Program-made: the position numbers and the translations under genes
NCBI RefSeq assembly: GCF_900199205.1
Contig: NZ_OBMJ01000001.1
Location: 1,240,001-1,304,000, forward strand
DNA: 64,000 nt
Source of the DNA: Streptomyces sp. 1331.2
GTDB lineage: Bacteria; Actinomycetota; Actinomycetes; Streptomycetales; Streptomycetaceae
Direction of reading: 5' to 3'
Shown here: positions 17,338 through 25,623 of the stretch, in pieces
How the letters are laid out: each line of letters begins with the position of its first letter
Position numbering within the stretch: the first letter of the stretch is position 1
Notes under the pieces: model-generated
The model's database searches: none
Seen by the model: the letters and a program-made list of their open reading frames with translations, nothing else
Told to the model about the DNA's origin: nothing

Positions 17338-17550
17338 TCAGCGGCGGCGGGCGGCCAGGAACTCCTCGAAGGTCAGGACGCCGTCGTGGTCGGTGTCCAT
17401 GGTGTGGATCAGCGCCTCGGCCATCGAGATGGTGACGTCGTGGTCGCCCATCTCGTTCGCGGCGAGCGCGTACTCGGCCGCAGTGATCTTGCCGTCGCCG
17501 TCCTGGTCGAAGCGGTCGAAAAAGGCCTTGATCGCCTCGGTGGTCTCCAT
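17338..17550 (-). CDS. EF-hand calcium-binding protein
   Basis: A 70-residue calmodulin-like protein with two canonical EF-hand loops: DQDGDGKITAAEY (about residues 15-27) and DTDHDGVLTFEEF (about 52-64). Both have Asp at positions 1, 3 and 5 and Glu at position 12. It resembles the small Streptomyces Cab proteins thought to buffer or sense calcium during growth and sporulation. No signal peptide, so it is cytoplasmic. Confidence 0.9.
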   Translation of the reverse strand: METTEAIKAFFDRFDQDGDGKITAAEYALAANEMGDHDVTISMAEALIHTMDTDHDGVLTFEEFLAARRR

Positions 17551-17726
17551 CGTGCCCTCCTGGGTACTGCTGGGGTCGTGCTCGGTTTCGGACGGCCGTA
17601 CCCTACCCGGCCGTGGTGTTCGCCACGGTCGCCGGGAGTGGAGGCTCCGGGACGGGTGCCGTAGTCTGCGGATCTGATTGCGGGCCCGGGCACCTCCCGG
17701 GCGGTCGTTCGTCCAGGGAGGGAAAC

Positions 17727-18395
17727 GTGCTCGACCTCGTCACCAGGCTGGTGCTGAAACCGGTTTCACGGGGAATCTGGCGCCCGGCCATCGAGGGCAT
17801 CGAGAACGTGCCGCGCAAGGGCGGGGTGATCCTGGCCAGCAACCACCTGTCGTTCATCGACAGCGTGGTGATCCCGCTGACCGCCCCGCGCCGGGTCCAC
17901 TTCCTCGCCAAGGCCGAGTACTTCACCGGCACCGGCTTCAAGGGCCGCCTCTCCAAGGGCTTCTTCGAGGCGATCGGCGCGGTGCCGGTCGAGCGCGGCA
18001 CCTACCGCTCCGCCCAGGCCTCGCTGGAGTCGGCGCTGGAGATCCTGGAGGCCGGCAAGGCCTTCGGCATCTACCCCGAGGGCACCCGCTCGCTGGACGG
18101 CCGGCTCTACCGGGGCAAGACGGGCGTCGCCTGGCTCGCGCTGACCGCGGGCGTGCCGGTGGTGCCGGTGGCGCTGGAGGGGCCGGAGCAGATCCTGCCG
18201 GTGGGCAAGCGGGTGCCGCGGCTCAAGAAGGTGACGGTCCGCTTCGGCGAGCCGCTGCACTTCGACGAGCTGCACGGGCAGGCCCGCTCGCTGAAGGCGC
18301 GTCGGCAGGTGACCGACGAGGTGATGGCGGCGATCCAGCGGCTCTCCGGCCAGGAGGTCGCGGAGAGCTACAACGAGGTGCCGAAGGCGGCCTGA
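17727..18395 (+). CDS. 1-acyl-sn-glycerol-3-phosphate acyltransferase (PlsC type)
   Basis: A 222-residue membrane-associated acyltransferase of phospholipid synthesis. Motif I is SNHLSFID (NHX4D, residues about 34-41), motif II KAEYFTGTGFKG, motif III YPEGTRSLDGRLYRGKTGVA (about 115-134) and motif IV VPVVPVAL. The GTG start is fixed by AGGGAGGG four bases upstream. It may convert lysophosphatidate to phosphatidate; the exact lipid substrate is inferred from the family. Confidence 0.9.
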   Translation: MLDLVTRLVLKPVSRGIWRPAIEGIENVPRKGGVILASNHLSFIDSVVIPLTAPRRVHFLAKAEYFTGTGFKGRLSKGFFEAIGAVPVERGTYRSAQASLESALEILEAGKAFGIYPEGTRSLDGRLYRGKTGVAWLALTAGVPVVPVALEGPEQILPVGKRVPRLKKVTVRFGEPLHFDELHGQARSLKARRQVTDEVMAAIQRLSGQEVAESYNEVPKAA

Positions 18396-18429
18396 CGGCC
18401 GGTCGCCGCAGCGGTCCGCGAGGACCGGT

Positions 18430-20265
18430 TCACGCGTGACCGAGGGCGGTGTCCGACAGGACGGCCGCCGCCGGTGCCTCCCGGCGCAGCAGGGCCGCGT
18501 ACCGGCCGTCCAGCTCCACCAGCTCCTCGTGGGTGCCGAGTTCGACCACCTCGCCGTGGTCCAGGACGGCGATCTGGTCGGCGGCCCGGACGGTGGAGAG
18601 CCGGTGCGCGATGGTGATGGTGGTGCGGCCGGCGGCCAGGGTGTCCACGGCCTGCTGGACGGCGCGTTCGGTGCGGTTGTCCAGTGCGCTGGTGGCCTCG
18701 TCGAGGATCAGCACCGGCGGGTTGCGCAGGATCGTCCGGGCGAGTGCCAGGCGCTGCTTCTCGCCGCCGGAGAAGCGGTAGCCGCGCTCGCCGACCAGGG
18801 TGTCGTAGCCGTCCGGCAGGGCGGCGATGGTGTCGTGGACCTGGGCGGCCCGGGCGGCTTCGACCAGTTCGGCGTCGGTGGCGCCGGGTTTGGCGAAGCG
18901 CAGGTTCTCGGCGACGGAGGCGTGGAAGAGGTAGGTCTCCTGGGAGACCACGCCGACCGCGCGGGCCAGGGTGTCGAAGGAGAGGTCGCGGACGTCCACG
19001 CCGTCCAGGGTGACCCGGCCTCCGGTGACGTCGTACAGCCGCGGGACGAGGTAGCTGAGGGTGGTCTTGCCCGAGCCGGTCTCGCCGACCACGGCCAGTG
19101 AGGTGCCGGCCCGGACCTTGAGGTCGACGCCGGAGAGGGTCGGGCGTTCCTGCGCGGGGTCGTAACGGAAGTCGACCTGCTCGAAGCGGACTTCGCCTCG
19201 GATGTCGGTGAGGGTGACCGGCTGCGCCGGCTCGGCGATCTCCACCGGCAGGTCGAGGTACTCGAAGATGCGCTGGAAGAGCGCGAGCGAGGTCTGGACG
19301 TCCACGCCGGTGGAGAGCAGGCTCACGGTCGGGCGGAAGAGGCCCTGCTGGAGGGTGACGAAGGCGACCAGGGTGCCGACCGAGACGATCGGCGCGCCGG
19401 CGGCGGAGGTCAGTCCGGCCGCCCAGTAGATCAGCGCGGGCATCGCGGCCATCACGATCTGGATGGTGTTCATCCGCCAGCGTCCGGCCATGCTGGCCCG
19501 GACCTCCAGGTCGGCGAGCTGGTCGGACTGGCCGGTGAACTCGCGGGCGAGCGAGTCGGAGCGGCCCATCGTGCGGCCGAGCAGGATGCCGCTGACCGAG
19601 AGCGACTCCTGGACCGCCGAGCTCATCGCGGCCAGCTGCTTCTGCCGCTGGGTGGTGATCTTCTTGCGCTCCTGGCCGACCCGGCGGCTGATCCAGACGA
19701 ACAGCGGGAGCAGGACGAGCGAGACGACGGTGAGCCGCCAGTCGAGGGCGACCATGGCGACCACGGAGGCGACGACCGCGGTGAGGTTGGAGACCAGGCT
19801 GGTCGCGGTGGAGGTCACCGTGGACTGCATGCCGCCGATGTCATTGGCGATCCGGGACTGCACCTCGCCGGTGCGGGTGCGGGTGAAGAAGGCCAGCGAC
19901 TGGCGTTGCAGGTGGCCGTAGACGGCGGTGCGCAGGTCGTGCATCACGCGCTGGCCGACAGTGGTGGAGATCAGCGTCTGCAGCACGTTGAAGACGCTGT
20001 TCACCACGGCGGTGAGGATCATCCCGAGCGCGAGCAGGCTGAGCAGCCCGGTGCGGCCCTGCGGGATGGCGGTGTCCAGCACGGCCTTCAGCAGGAACGG
20101 CGAGACCACCGAGACCACGGCGGAGGCGGCGACCAGCAGTCCGACGGTGGCGAGCCGGCCGCGGTACGGGCGGAAGAGCGTGAGGATCCGCCGCCACTGG
20201 GCCGGCGGGCGGGGCTCGCCCTCGGCGCGATCGGGCGGGGTCCAGTCGATGGCGGCTGGCCTCAA
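18430..20265 (-). CDS. ABC exporter, fused permease-ATPase
   Basis: A 611-residue half-transporter of the MsbA/MDR type that would work as a dimer in the membrane. Residues about 30-330 hold six TM helices; the ATPase has Walker A GETGSGKTT, signature FSGGEKQRLALA and Walker B PVLILDEATSALD. The start proposed is TTG at 20265 because GGGAGG lies exactly 7 nt upstream and the protein then has normal family length; upstream codons in frame have no suitable start. A TTAG-N5-CTAA palindrome precedes it. The substrate (drug, lipid or peptide) is unknown. Confidence 0.88.
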   Translation of the reverse strand: MRPAAIDWTPPDRAEGEPRPPAQWRRILTLFRPYRGRLATVGLLVAASAVVSVVSPFLLKAVLDTAIPQGRTGLLSLLALGMILTAVVNSVFNVLQTLISTTVGQRVMHDLRTAVYGHLQRQSLAFFTRTRTGEVQSRIANDIGGMQSTVTSTATSLVSNLTAVVASVVAMVALDWRLTVVSLVLLPLFVWISRRVGQERKKITTQRQKQLAAMSSAVQESLSVSGILLGRTMGRSDSLAREFTGQSDQLADLEVRASMAGRWRMNTIQIVMAAMPALIYWAAGLTSAAGAPIVSVGTLVAFVTLQQGLFRPTVSLLSTGVDVQTSLALFQRIFEYLDLPVEIAEPAQPVTLTDIRGEVRFEQVDFRYDPAQERPTLSGVDLKVRAGTSLAVVGETGSGKTTLSYLVPRLYDVTGGRVTLDGVDVRDLSFDTLARAVGVVSQETYLFHASVAENLRFAKPGATDAELVEAARAAQVHDTIAALPDGYDTLVGERGYRFSGGEKQRLALARTILRNPPVLILDEATSALDNRTERAVQQAVDTLAAGRTTITIAHRLSTVRAADQIAVLDHGEVVELGTHEELVELDGRYAALLRREAPAAAVLSDTALGHA

Positions 20266-20326
20266 GGACGGGCCTCCCTGGGTGGGACGGTCGGGCGGGG
20301 GTCGACATGGCGAGGATAGCTCATAG

Positions 20327-20339
20327 TTAGACAAGCTAA
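20327..20339. promoter_or_regulatory. TTAG-N5-CTAA palindrome, MarR-like operator candidate
   Basis: TTAGACAAGCTAA, 62 bp upstream of the exporter's TTG start, inside a short AT-rich stretch (about 20317-20360) that is also the probable promoter. Operators of this form are typical of MarR regulators controlling multidrug exporters, but no MarR gene lies nearby. Confidence 0.45.
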
Positions 20340-20390
20340 TAGTGAGATTCCCTCTATTCCCTTGCGCCCGCCCGCCCGGCCACCTCGGGG

Positions 20391-21164
20391 TCAGTCGGTC
20401 CGGTACGTGCGCGCCGCCTTGGAGGACAGGCCCCCGAGCCTGCCCGGCGGCAGCACCCGGGCGATGGCCACCGCGGCCTTGTAGCGCTTGCCCGGCACGG
20501 ACAACGACCGGCCGCGGGCCAGGTCGCGCATCGCCTCGTCCACCACCCGCTCGGCCGAGAGCCAGGACCAGGACGGGATGTTGCCGGTGCCCATGCCCGC
20601 CCGCTGGTGGAACTCGGTCCGGGTGAAGCCCGGGCACAGCGCCATCATCCGCACGCCCGTACCACCCAGGTCGCGCAGCACGCCCTGGGTGAAGCTGACC
20701 ACCCAGGCCTTGCTCGCCCCGTACGTGCCGCGCGGCAGGAAGGCCGCCACCGAGGCGACGTTGACGATCGCACCCCGGCGGCGCTCGCGCATCCCCGGCA
20801 GCGCGGCCGTGGTCAGCCGCAGGATCGCCTCGATGTGCACCTTCAGCATGTCCAGCTCGTCCTGGAGCGGGACGGTCCCGAACTGGCCCTTGTTGCCGAA
20901 GCCGGCGTTGTTCACGAGGAGGTCCACGGGGCGGGCCGAGTCGGCCAGGCGGGCCTCGACGGCGCCGATGCCCTCGTCGGTCGCGAGGTCGGCGGTCAGC
21001 ACCTCCGTCTCGACTCCGTACTTCCCCTGCAGGTCCGCGGCCGCGCGCTCCAGGCGCTCGGTGTCCCGCGCCACCAGGACGAGCTGGTAGCCGCTGCGGG
21101 CGAGCCGGCGGGCGAAGGCGGCTCCGATGCCGGCGGTCGCGCCGGTGATCAAGGCTGTGGTCAT
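20391..21164 (-). CDS. Short-chain dehydrogenase/reductase (DltE/YqjQ-like)
   Basis: 257 residues. Cofactor motif GATAGIG (residues about 8-14), NNAGFG (about 84), catalytic YGASK (about 149-153) and an upstream Ser in NVASVAAF. The NADP preference suggested by ARDTERL after strand 2 is family inference. ATG 21164 gives the canonical N-terminus. It is the gene upstream of the ABC exporter on the same strand, 125 bp apart, and may have its own promoter. Substrate unknown. Confidence 0.88.
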   Translation of the reverse strand: MTTALITGATAGIGAAFARRLARSGYQLVLVARDTERLERAAADLQGKYGVETEVLTADLATDEGIGAVEARLADSARPVDLLVNNAGFGNKGQFGTVPLQDELDMLKVHIEAILRLTTAALPGMRERRRGAIVNVASVAAFLPRGTYGASKAWVVSFTQGVLRDLGGTGVRMMALCPGFTRTEFHQRAGMGTGNIPSWSWLSAERVVDEAMRDLARGRSLSVPGKRYKAAVAIARVLPPGRLGGLSSKAARTYRTD

Positions 21165-21228
21165 GCCCCGACCGTACCGACTCGCCGCATCCGAGCCCAC
21201 ACCCAGTGCAACACCCCAGCTCAGCGGG

Positions 21229-21390
21229 CTGCGGACGCAGACATCCGGTCGTACTCCCCCTTCGCCGGGTTCGCCTCGGAGCACTCGGCCGCCATCGCGG
21301 TCCTGGCGAACACGGCGCCGGCGCTGGGCGGGCGGCTCATCCAGGCGGGGTACGAGCTGCTCCGGGCGAGTTTGCGCGCCATGCCGTCCA
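21229..21390 (+). pseudogene. Remnant of a serine hydrolase (beta-lactamase family) C-terminus
   Basis: One plus-strand frame between the SDR and LysE genes reads AADADIRSYSPFAGFASE, then AIAVLANTAPALGGR. This resembles the last strands of class C beta-lactamase-like serine hydrolases (F-A-G-F-x-P-x-x-x-x-A-x-x-V-L-A-N-T-A). There is no start, no nucleophile region and no upstream coding sequence. It is read as a decayed gene fragment; similarity is judged by eye only. Confidence 0.4.
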
Positions 21391-21396
21391 TGCCGT

Positions 21397-22059
21397 CTAT
21401 ACCGCCACCGCCTTGGCGCGGTCGGCGGCGATGTGCACGGCGAGGCCGGCGAGGACGGTGCCCATCGCGTACCGCTGGATCCTCAGCCAGCCGGGGCGGC
21501 GGTTGAGGAAGGCGGCGATGCTGCCCGCGCTGACCGCGATCAGTCCGTTGACGGTGACGGCGATCGCGATCTGGGTCAGGCCCAGCACCAGGCTCTGCAG
21601 GGCGACGTGACCGCGCTCCGGCGCCACGAACTGCGGCAGCAGCGAGACGTACATGATGGCGATCTTGGGGTTGAGCAGGCAGGTCAGGAAACCCATCGCG
21701 AACAGTCGGCGCGGCGGGTCCGGCGGCAGCTCCTGCGGCGCGAAGACCGCCGTGCCACCCGGCTTGACGGCCTTCCAGGCCAGCCAGAGCAGGTAGCCGG
21801 CGCCGGCCAGCTTGATCGCGGTGTAGAGGGCGGGCACCACCGAGAACACCGCGGCCACCCCCGCCGTCACCGCGACGAGGTAGACCAGGAAACCGGTCGC
21901 CACCCCGGCCAGCGAGATCAGCCCGGCCCGACGGCCCTGCGCGATCGAGCGCGAGACCAGGTAGATCATGTTGGGCCCCGGCGAGAGCACCATGCCCAGC
22001 GCCACGGCGGCGATCCCGAGCACGGCGTGGCCGCTCACGGCCGATGTCAACGTGTCCAT
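21397..22059 (-). CDS. LysE/RhtB family amino-acid exporter
   Basis: A 220-residue membrane protein with five to six hydrophobic segments and the family signature GMVLSPGPNMIYLVSRSIAQGRRAG near the N-terminus and FLTCLLNPKIAIMYVSLLPQF at about residue 125. It exports amino acids or derivatives to relieve metabolite load. It is divergent from a MocR regulator with three TGCAA half-sites between them, which implies regulation by an amine or amino acid sensed through PLP. Confidence 0.9.
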   Translation of the reverse strand: MDTLTSAVSGHAVLGIAAVALGMVLSPGPNMIYLVSRSIAQGRRAGLISLAGVATGFLVYLVAVTAGVAAVFSVVPALYTAIKLAGAGYLLWLAWKAVKPGGTAVFAPQELPPDPPRRLFAMGFLTCLLNPKIAIMYVSLLPQFVAPERGHVALQSLVLGLTQIAIAVTVNGLIAVSAGSIAAFLNRRPGWLRIQRYAMGTVLAGLAVHIAADRAKAVAV

Positions 22060-22089
22060 GCTGGGAGGCTAGGACCGAGGACCAGCTCG

Positions 22090-22120
22090 ATGCAATGATG
22101 ACTTTGCACTCGGTGCAATG
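22090..22120. promoter_or_regulatory. MocR-type operator in the lysE promoter
   Basis: Direct repeat ATGCAATG (22090-22097) and GTGCAATG (22113-22120), the second forming a perfect palindrome with TTGCAC: TTGCAC-TCG-GTGCAA (22104-22118). It lies 31-61 bp upstream of the LysE start and about 110 bp upstream of the MocR start. Mixed direct and inverted half-sites are typical of MocR operators. Confidence 0.65.
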
Positions 22121-22155
22121 TAGCCACCGGGTCCGACGCGCCAGGGTCTGCGCCC

Positions 22156-22209
22156 GGGCCTACGCCGAGGCACCAGGGCCTACGCCGAGGCGCTGGGTCT
22201 ACGCCGAGG
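22156..22209. repeat. Triple direct repeat before the MocR start
   Basis: GGGCCTACGCCGAGG at 22156, the same 15-mer at 22176, and GGGTCTACGCCGAGG at 22195 (periods 20 and 19 bp). They end 21 bp before the MocR ATG, next to its AGGAGG ribosome site. They could be an autoregulatory site or simple slippage. Confidence 0.7.
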
Positions 22210-22230
22210 TCCACAGGAGGCCTGCCACCG

Positions 22231-23571
22231 ATGGACGACTACCGCCTGATTGCCGACAGGATCGCCGCCGACATCGCCGACGGGCGGCTGCGGCCAGGCC
22301 AACAACTGCCCACCCAGCGCGCGTTCGCCCGCAGCCACGGCATCGCCGGCTCGACGGCGGGACGCGTCTACCGGGAGCTGGCCCGGCGCGGACTGACCGT
22401 CGGGGAGGTCGGCCGCGGGACCTTCGTCCGGGCCGGGCGCGGGGCGGACGGCGGGCGGGTCGCGCTCGCCGAGCCGGGCGCCGCACCCGTGGACCTGGAG
22501 CTCAACTACCCCGCCGTCCCCGGGCAGGCCGAACTGCTCGCGGGCGGACTGACGCCGCTGCTGCGCGCGGACGCGCTCGGGGACGCGCTGCGGCCGGTCG
22601 GCGCGGCCGGGACGGGGGCGGCGCGGCGGGCGTTCGCCGGGCTGCCCTCGACCGGTTCCTGGGAGGTCGACCCCGCGGACCTGCTGTTCGCGGGCAACGG
22701 GCGGCAGGCCATCGTCGGGGCGCTCTCCGCCCTGGTGCCGCCGGGGAACCGGCTCGGAGTCGAGGCGCTCACCTACCCGGTGGTCAAGGCGGCGGCGGAA
22801 CGGCTGGGCATCGGGCTGGTACCGCTGGCGATGGACGAGCACGGGCTGGTACCCGGGGCCGTCACGTCCGCCCACCGGGCGACGCCGCTGCGCGCCGTGT
22901 ACGTGCAGCCCCGGCTGCAGAACCCGCTCGGTGGGAGCCTGCCGCCCGAGCGGGCGGCAGCGCTCGCGGAGGAGCTGCGGCGGCTCGACCTGCCGGCGGT
23001 CGAGGACGCCATCTGGTCCTTCCTGCGGCCCGGACTCGCGCCGCTGGCCGCGCTGGCACCGGAGCGGACGGTGCTCGTGGACAGTCTCTCCAAGCGGCTC
23101 GCCCCGGGCCTGACCACCGGGTTCGCGGTCGTCCCGGGCGCGCTGCGCGAGCGGGTGGCGGGCGCGCTGCGCTCGGGCGGGTGGACGCCGAGCGGATTCG
23201 CGCTGGAGGCGGCGGTGCGCTGGATCGGGGACGGCACGCTGGCCGCGGTGGAGGCGGCGAAGCGGGCCGACGCGGCGGCCCGGCAGCTGCTGGCGCGCGA
23301 GGTGCTGACAGGGCAGCGGCTGCGGGCGGACCCGTACTCGTACTACCTGTGGTGGGAGCTGCCGGGCGACTGGCGGGCGGAGACCTTCGTCGCGGCGGCG
23401 GCGCGCGCCGGGATCTCGATCACGCCCGCGACGGCGTTCGCCGTGGATCCGCGGAGCTCACCGACCGCCGTCCGGGTCGGACTCGCCTCGCCCCCGCTGC
23501 CGGTGCTGGCGCGGGCGCTGGAAACGCTGGCACGGATCGTGGAGGGGGGACGGGGAACGGACGACAGCTGA
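22231..23571 (+). CDS. MocR-type regulator (GntR HTH plus aminotransferase-like domain)
   Basis: 446 residues. The GntR winged helix covers residues 1 to about 72 (YRLIADRIAADIADGRLRPGQQLPTQRAFARSHGI). The fold-type I PLP domain follows, with QNPLGG in place of the usual NPTG, EDAIW for the Asp that contacts PLP, and the PLP lysine in LVDSLSKRLAPGLTTGF (about residue 290). AGGAGG precedes the ATG. It is divergent from LysE and probably controls it in response to an amine or amino acid bound as a PLP aldimine. Its stop codon lies inside heptad element B. Confidence 0.9.
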   Translation: MDDYRLIADRIAADIADGRLRPGQQLPTQRAFARSHGIAGSTAGRVYRELARRGLTVGEVGRGTFVRAGRGADGGRVALAEPGAAPVDLELNYPAVPGQAELLAGGLTPLLRADALGDALRPVGAAGTGAARRAFAGLPSTGSWEVDPADLLFAGNGRQAIVGALSALVPPGNRLGVEALTYPVVKAAAERLGIGLVPLAMDEHGLVPGAVTSAHRATPLRAVYVQPRLQNPLGGSLPPERAAALAEELRRLDLPAVEDAIWSFLRPGLAPLAALAPERTVLVDSLSKRLAPGLTTGFAVVPGALRERVAGALRSGGWTPSGFALEAAVRWIGDGTLAAVEAAKRADAAARQLLAREVLTGQRLRADPYSYYLWWELPGDWRAETFVAAAARAGISITPATAFAVDPRSSPTAVRVGLASPPLPVLARALETLARIVEGGRGTDDS

Positions 23572-23664
23572 CAGATGACAGATTTCGAAATCTGTTATCT
23601 GTCAGCTGTTATCTGTCGTCTGTCAGTTGTCGGCTGTCAGTTGTCGGCCGCCGGCTGTCCCCTG
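23562..23664. repeat. Heptad inverted-repeat element, locus B
   Basis: Three left units (ACAGCTG, ACAGATG, ACAGATT) meet at a perfect 18-bp palindrome ACAGATTTCGAAATCTGT (23578-23595), followed by at least eight CTGTNNN/TTGTNNN units that decay toward the stop of the convergent SDR. The left units contain the MocR stop codon (23569-23571). Confidence 0.85.
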
Positions 23665-23671
23665 CCGGGTG

Positions 23672-24577
23672 TCAGCCGCCCGAGCCGTTGCGGCTCCCCC
23701 GGGTCGCGGTGTCCGCGGCTCCCCCGGCGCCGATCGCGCGGAGGCGGCTCGCGGCGGTGGCGGCGAGCTGGGGCGCGAGCCGGGCGACGTCGCGGGAGCC
23801 GACCACGGCGATCAGGCTCGGCAGCAGCCAGCGGGCCGGTTGCATGCCGCGCAGCCAGGCCTGGGCGTACACATGAGCCGACCGGCGGGCGATCCCGGCG
23901 ACGATCCGGTCCACCGCGGGTTCCAGCGGGTACGTCTTGTTCGCCGGCCACGGCAGCCGGGCGCGCATCTGCTTCAGCACGGCGTCCTCGTCGGCGCCGC
24001 GCACCATGTCGGTGTCGGTCCAACTCAGGTACCCGACACCGACCTTGACGCCCTGGTAGGCGACCTCGGCGCGGATCGAGTGGGCGAAGGCCTCCACCCC
24101 GGACTTGCTGGCGCAGTACGCGCTCATCAGCGGCGCGGGCGTCAGCGCGGCGAGCGAGGCGATCTGCAGCAGGTAGCCCCGGCTCTCGGTGAGCGCCGGG
24201 AGGAAGGCCCGCGCGGTGGCGACGCTGCCGAGCAGGTTGACCTCGATGACCCGGCTGAAGGCCCGGTGGTCGCTGTCCGCCAGCGGTCCGCCGATGGCGA
24301 TGCCGGCGTTGGCGACCACGGTGTCGATCCGCCCGTAGTGCTCCTTGATCCGGCGGGCGGTGTCCTCCAGCGCGTCGAGGTCGGTGACGTCCACCTCCCA
24401 GCTGGTCGCGGTCGGGCCGCACTGGGCGGCGACGGCCTTCAGCTCCTCCGGCTCCAGCCCCAGCAGCGCGACCTCGGCCCCGCGCCGGGCGAGCTTGCGG
24501 GCCAACGACGCACCGACCCCGCGGGCGGCTCCGGTGACGACGACGACCTGCGCGGACAACGGCGGTACGGCCTTCAT
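23672..24577 (-). CDS. Short-chain dehydrogenase/reductase, third gene of the monooxygenase operon
   Basis: 301 residues: TGAARGVG cofactor loop (about 14-21), NAGIAIGG (about 88), catalytic YCASK (about 157) with Ser in QIASLAAL. The C-terminal extension (about 250-301) is helical and Ala/Arg-rich. Its ATG overlaps the hydrolase stop (ATGA). In the operon context it may oxidise the alcohol released when the Baeyer-Villiger ester is hydrolysed, or produce the ketone substrate; both are inference. Confidence 0.88.
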   Translation of the reverse strand: MKAVPPLSAQVVVVTGAARGVGASLARKLARRGAEVALLGLEPEELKAVAAQCGPTATSWEVDVTDLDALEDTARRIKEHYGRIDTVVANAGIAIGGPLADSDHRAFSRVIEVNLLGSVATARAFLPALTESRGYLLQIASLAALTPAPLMSAYCASKSGVEAFAHSIRAEVAYQGVKVGVGYLSWTDTDMVRGADEDAVLKQMRARLPWPANKTYPLEPAVDRIVAGIARRSAHVYAQAWLRGMQPARWLLPSLIAVVGSRDVARLAPQLAATAASRLRAIGAGGAADTATRGSRNGSGG

Positions 24578-25623
24578 GCGACGGCAGTCCTCTCATCGGT
24601 GGGGTCAGCGGAATCGGCGGACGCAGGAGCGGGAACGGTGGGAGCGGGAACGGCGGGAGCGGGAACGGCGGGAGCGGGAACGACGGGGACTGCCACGGTC
24701 ACGGCGGGCGCACCGACCAGGTGCTCGGCGGCCATCCGGTGGATCTCGCCGGCCACCTCCGCCGGCCGCTCCAGCGGCGACATGTGCCCGACCCCTGGCA
24801 GCAGCAACAGACCCTGCGGGTCCTTGAGTTCGGCGACGATCCGGTGCGCGTGCACCGGCGGGGTCAGCCGGTCGTCGGTGCCGACCACGACCGAGGTGGG
24901 CGCGGCGAGCCGGCCGAGTCCGGCATGGACGTCCAGCCGGTCGAGCACCGCGGCCCAGTTGGCTCGGACGGCGGTCGGGCAGGCGTGCACGATGCGGGCG
25001 GTCGCCTCGACCTGGCCGGCGGGCGAACTCGGCCCCATGGTGGCGTACTTGAGTGCGGCCCGGCTGACCGGCGAGACCGGTCCGAGCGGCAGCCGGGAGC
25101 GCAGCAGCTGCCGGTGCAGGAAGCGGCGCAGCTTCGGGGAGCGCACGGTCGGCGGCAGGACGGTGAGCTCGGCCACCAACTCGCCCGGCCCGGTGGAGAT
25201 CAGGACGGCGGCGGCGGTGCGCTCGGCCACCTCGGGGCGGCTGCCGGCGGCCATGATGGTCATCCCGCCCATGCTGTGCCCCGCGAGTACGGCTCGCTCC
25301 CCCGCCGGAACGGTCCGGGCGAGAACCGCGGACAGGTCCTCGGCGAGCGCCCGGGTCGAGTAGCGGGCCCGGCTCGGCGGGATCTCGCTGTGCCCGTGCC
25401 CGCGCTGGTCGTACGCCACCACCCGGTATCGGTCGGCGAGTTCGCGGATCACCGGGGCCCAGAAGGCGGTCGAGCAGGTCCAGCCGTGCGCCAGCACCAC
25501 GGTCGGCGCGCCGGGTCGGCCGTGCACCTCGACGTGCAGCCGGCTGCCGTCCGCCGACCGGGCGCTCAACTCCTCCACGGGCGTGGGTGGTTCGTACTCG
25601 GCGGGCAGCTGGACGGCACTCAT
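24574..25623 (-). CDS. Alpha/beta hydrolase, second gene of the monooxygenase operon
   Basis: 349 residues. HGWTC oxyanion loop (about 47), YDQRGHGHS, nucleophile elbow GHSMGG (about 121), Asp in VGTDDRLTPP and His in GVGHMSPLE (about 292). ATGA overlaps with both neighbours show strict translational coupling. It probably hydrolyses the ester or lactone formed by the monooxygenase. The C-terminus carries a PAPAVPAP repeat encoded by a 15-bp tandem array, a likely disordered tail. Confidence 0.88.
   Translation of the reverse strand: MSAVQLPAEYEPPTPVEELSARSADGSRLHVEVHGRPGAPTVVLAHGWTCSTAFWAPVIRELADRYRVVAYDQRGHGHSEIPPSRARYSTRALAEDLSAVLARTVPAGERAVLAGHSMGGMTIMAAGSRPEVAERTAAAVLISTGPGELVAELTVLPPTVRSPKLRRFLHRQLLRSRLPLGPVSPVSRAALKYATMGPSSPAGQVEATARIVHACPTAVRANWAAVLDRLDVHAGLGRLAAPTSVVVGTDDRLTPPVHAHRIVAELKDPQGLLLLPGVGHMSPLERPAEVAGEIHRMAAEHLVGAPAVTVAVPVVPAPAVPAPAVPAPTVPAPASADSADPTDERTAVA
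24629..24688. repeat. 15-bp x4 tandem repeat inside the hydrolase gene
   Basis: Four copies of GCGGGAACGGCGGGA (the first with one difference) at 24629-24688, coding the Pro/Ala/Val repeat tail. Copy number should vary between strains by slippage without frameshift. Confidence 0.85.
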
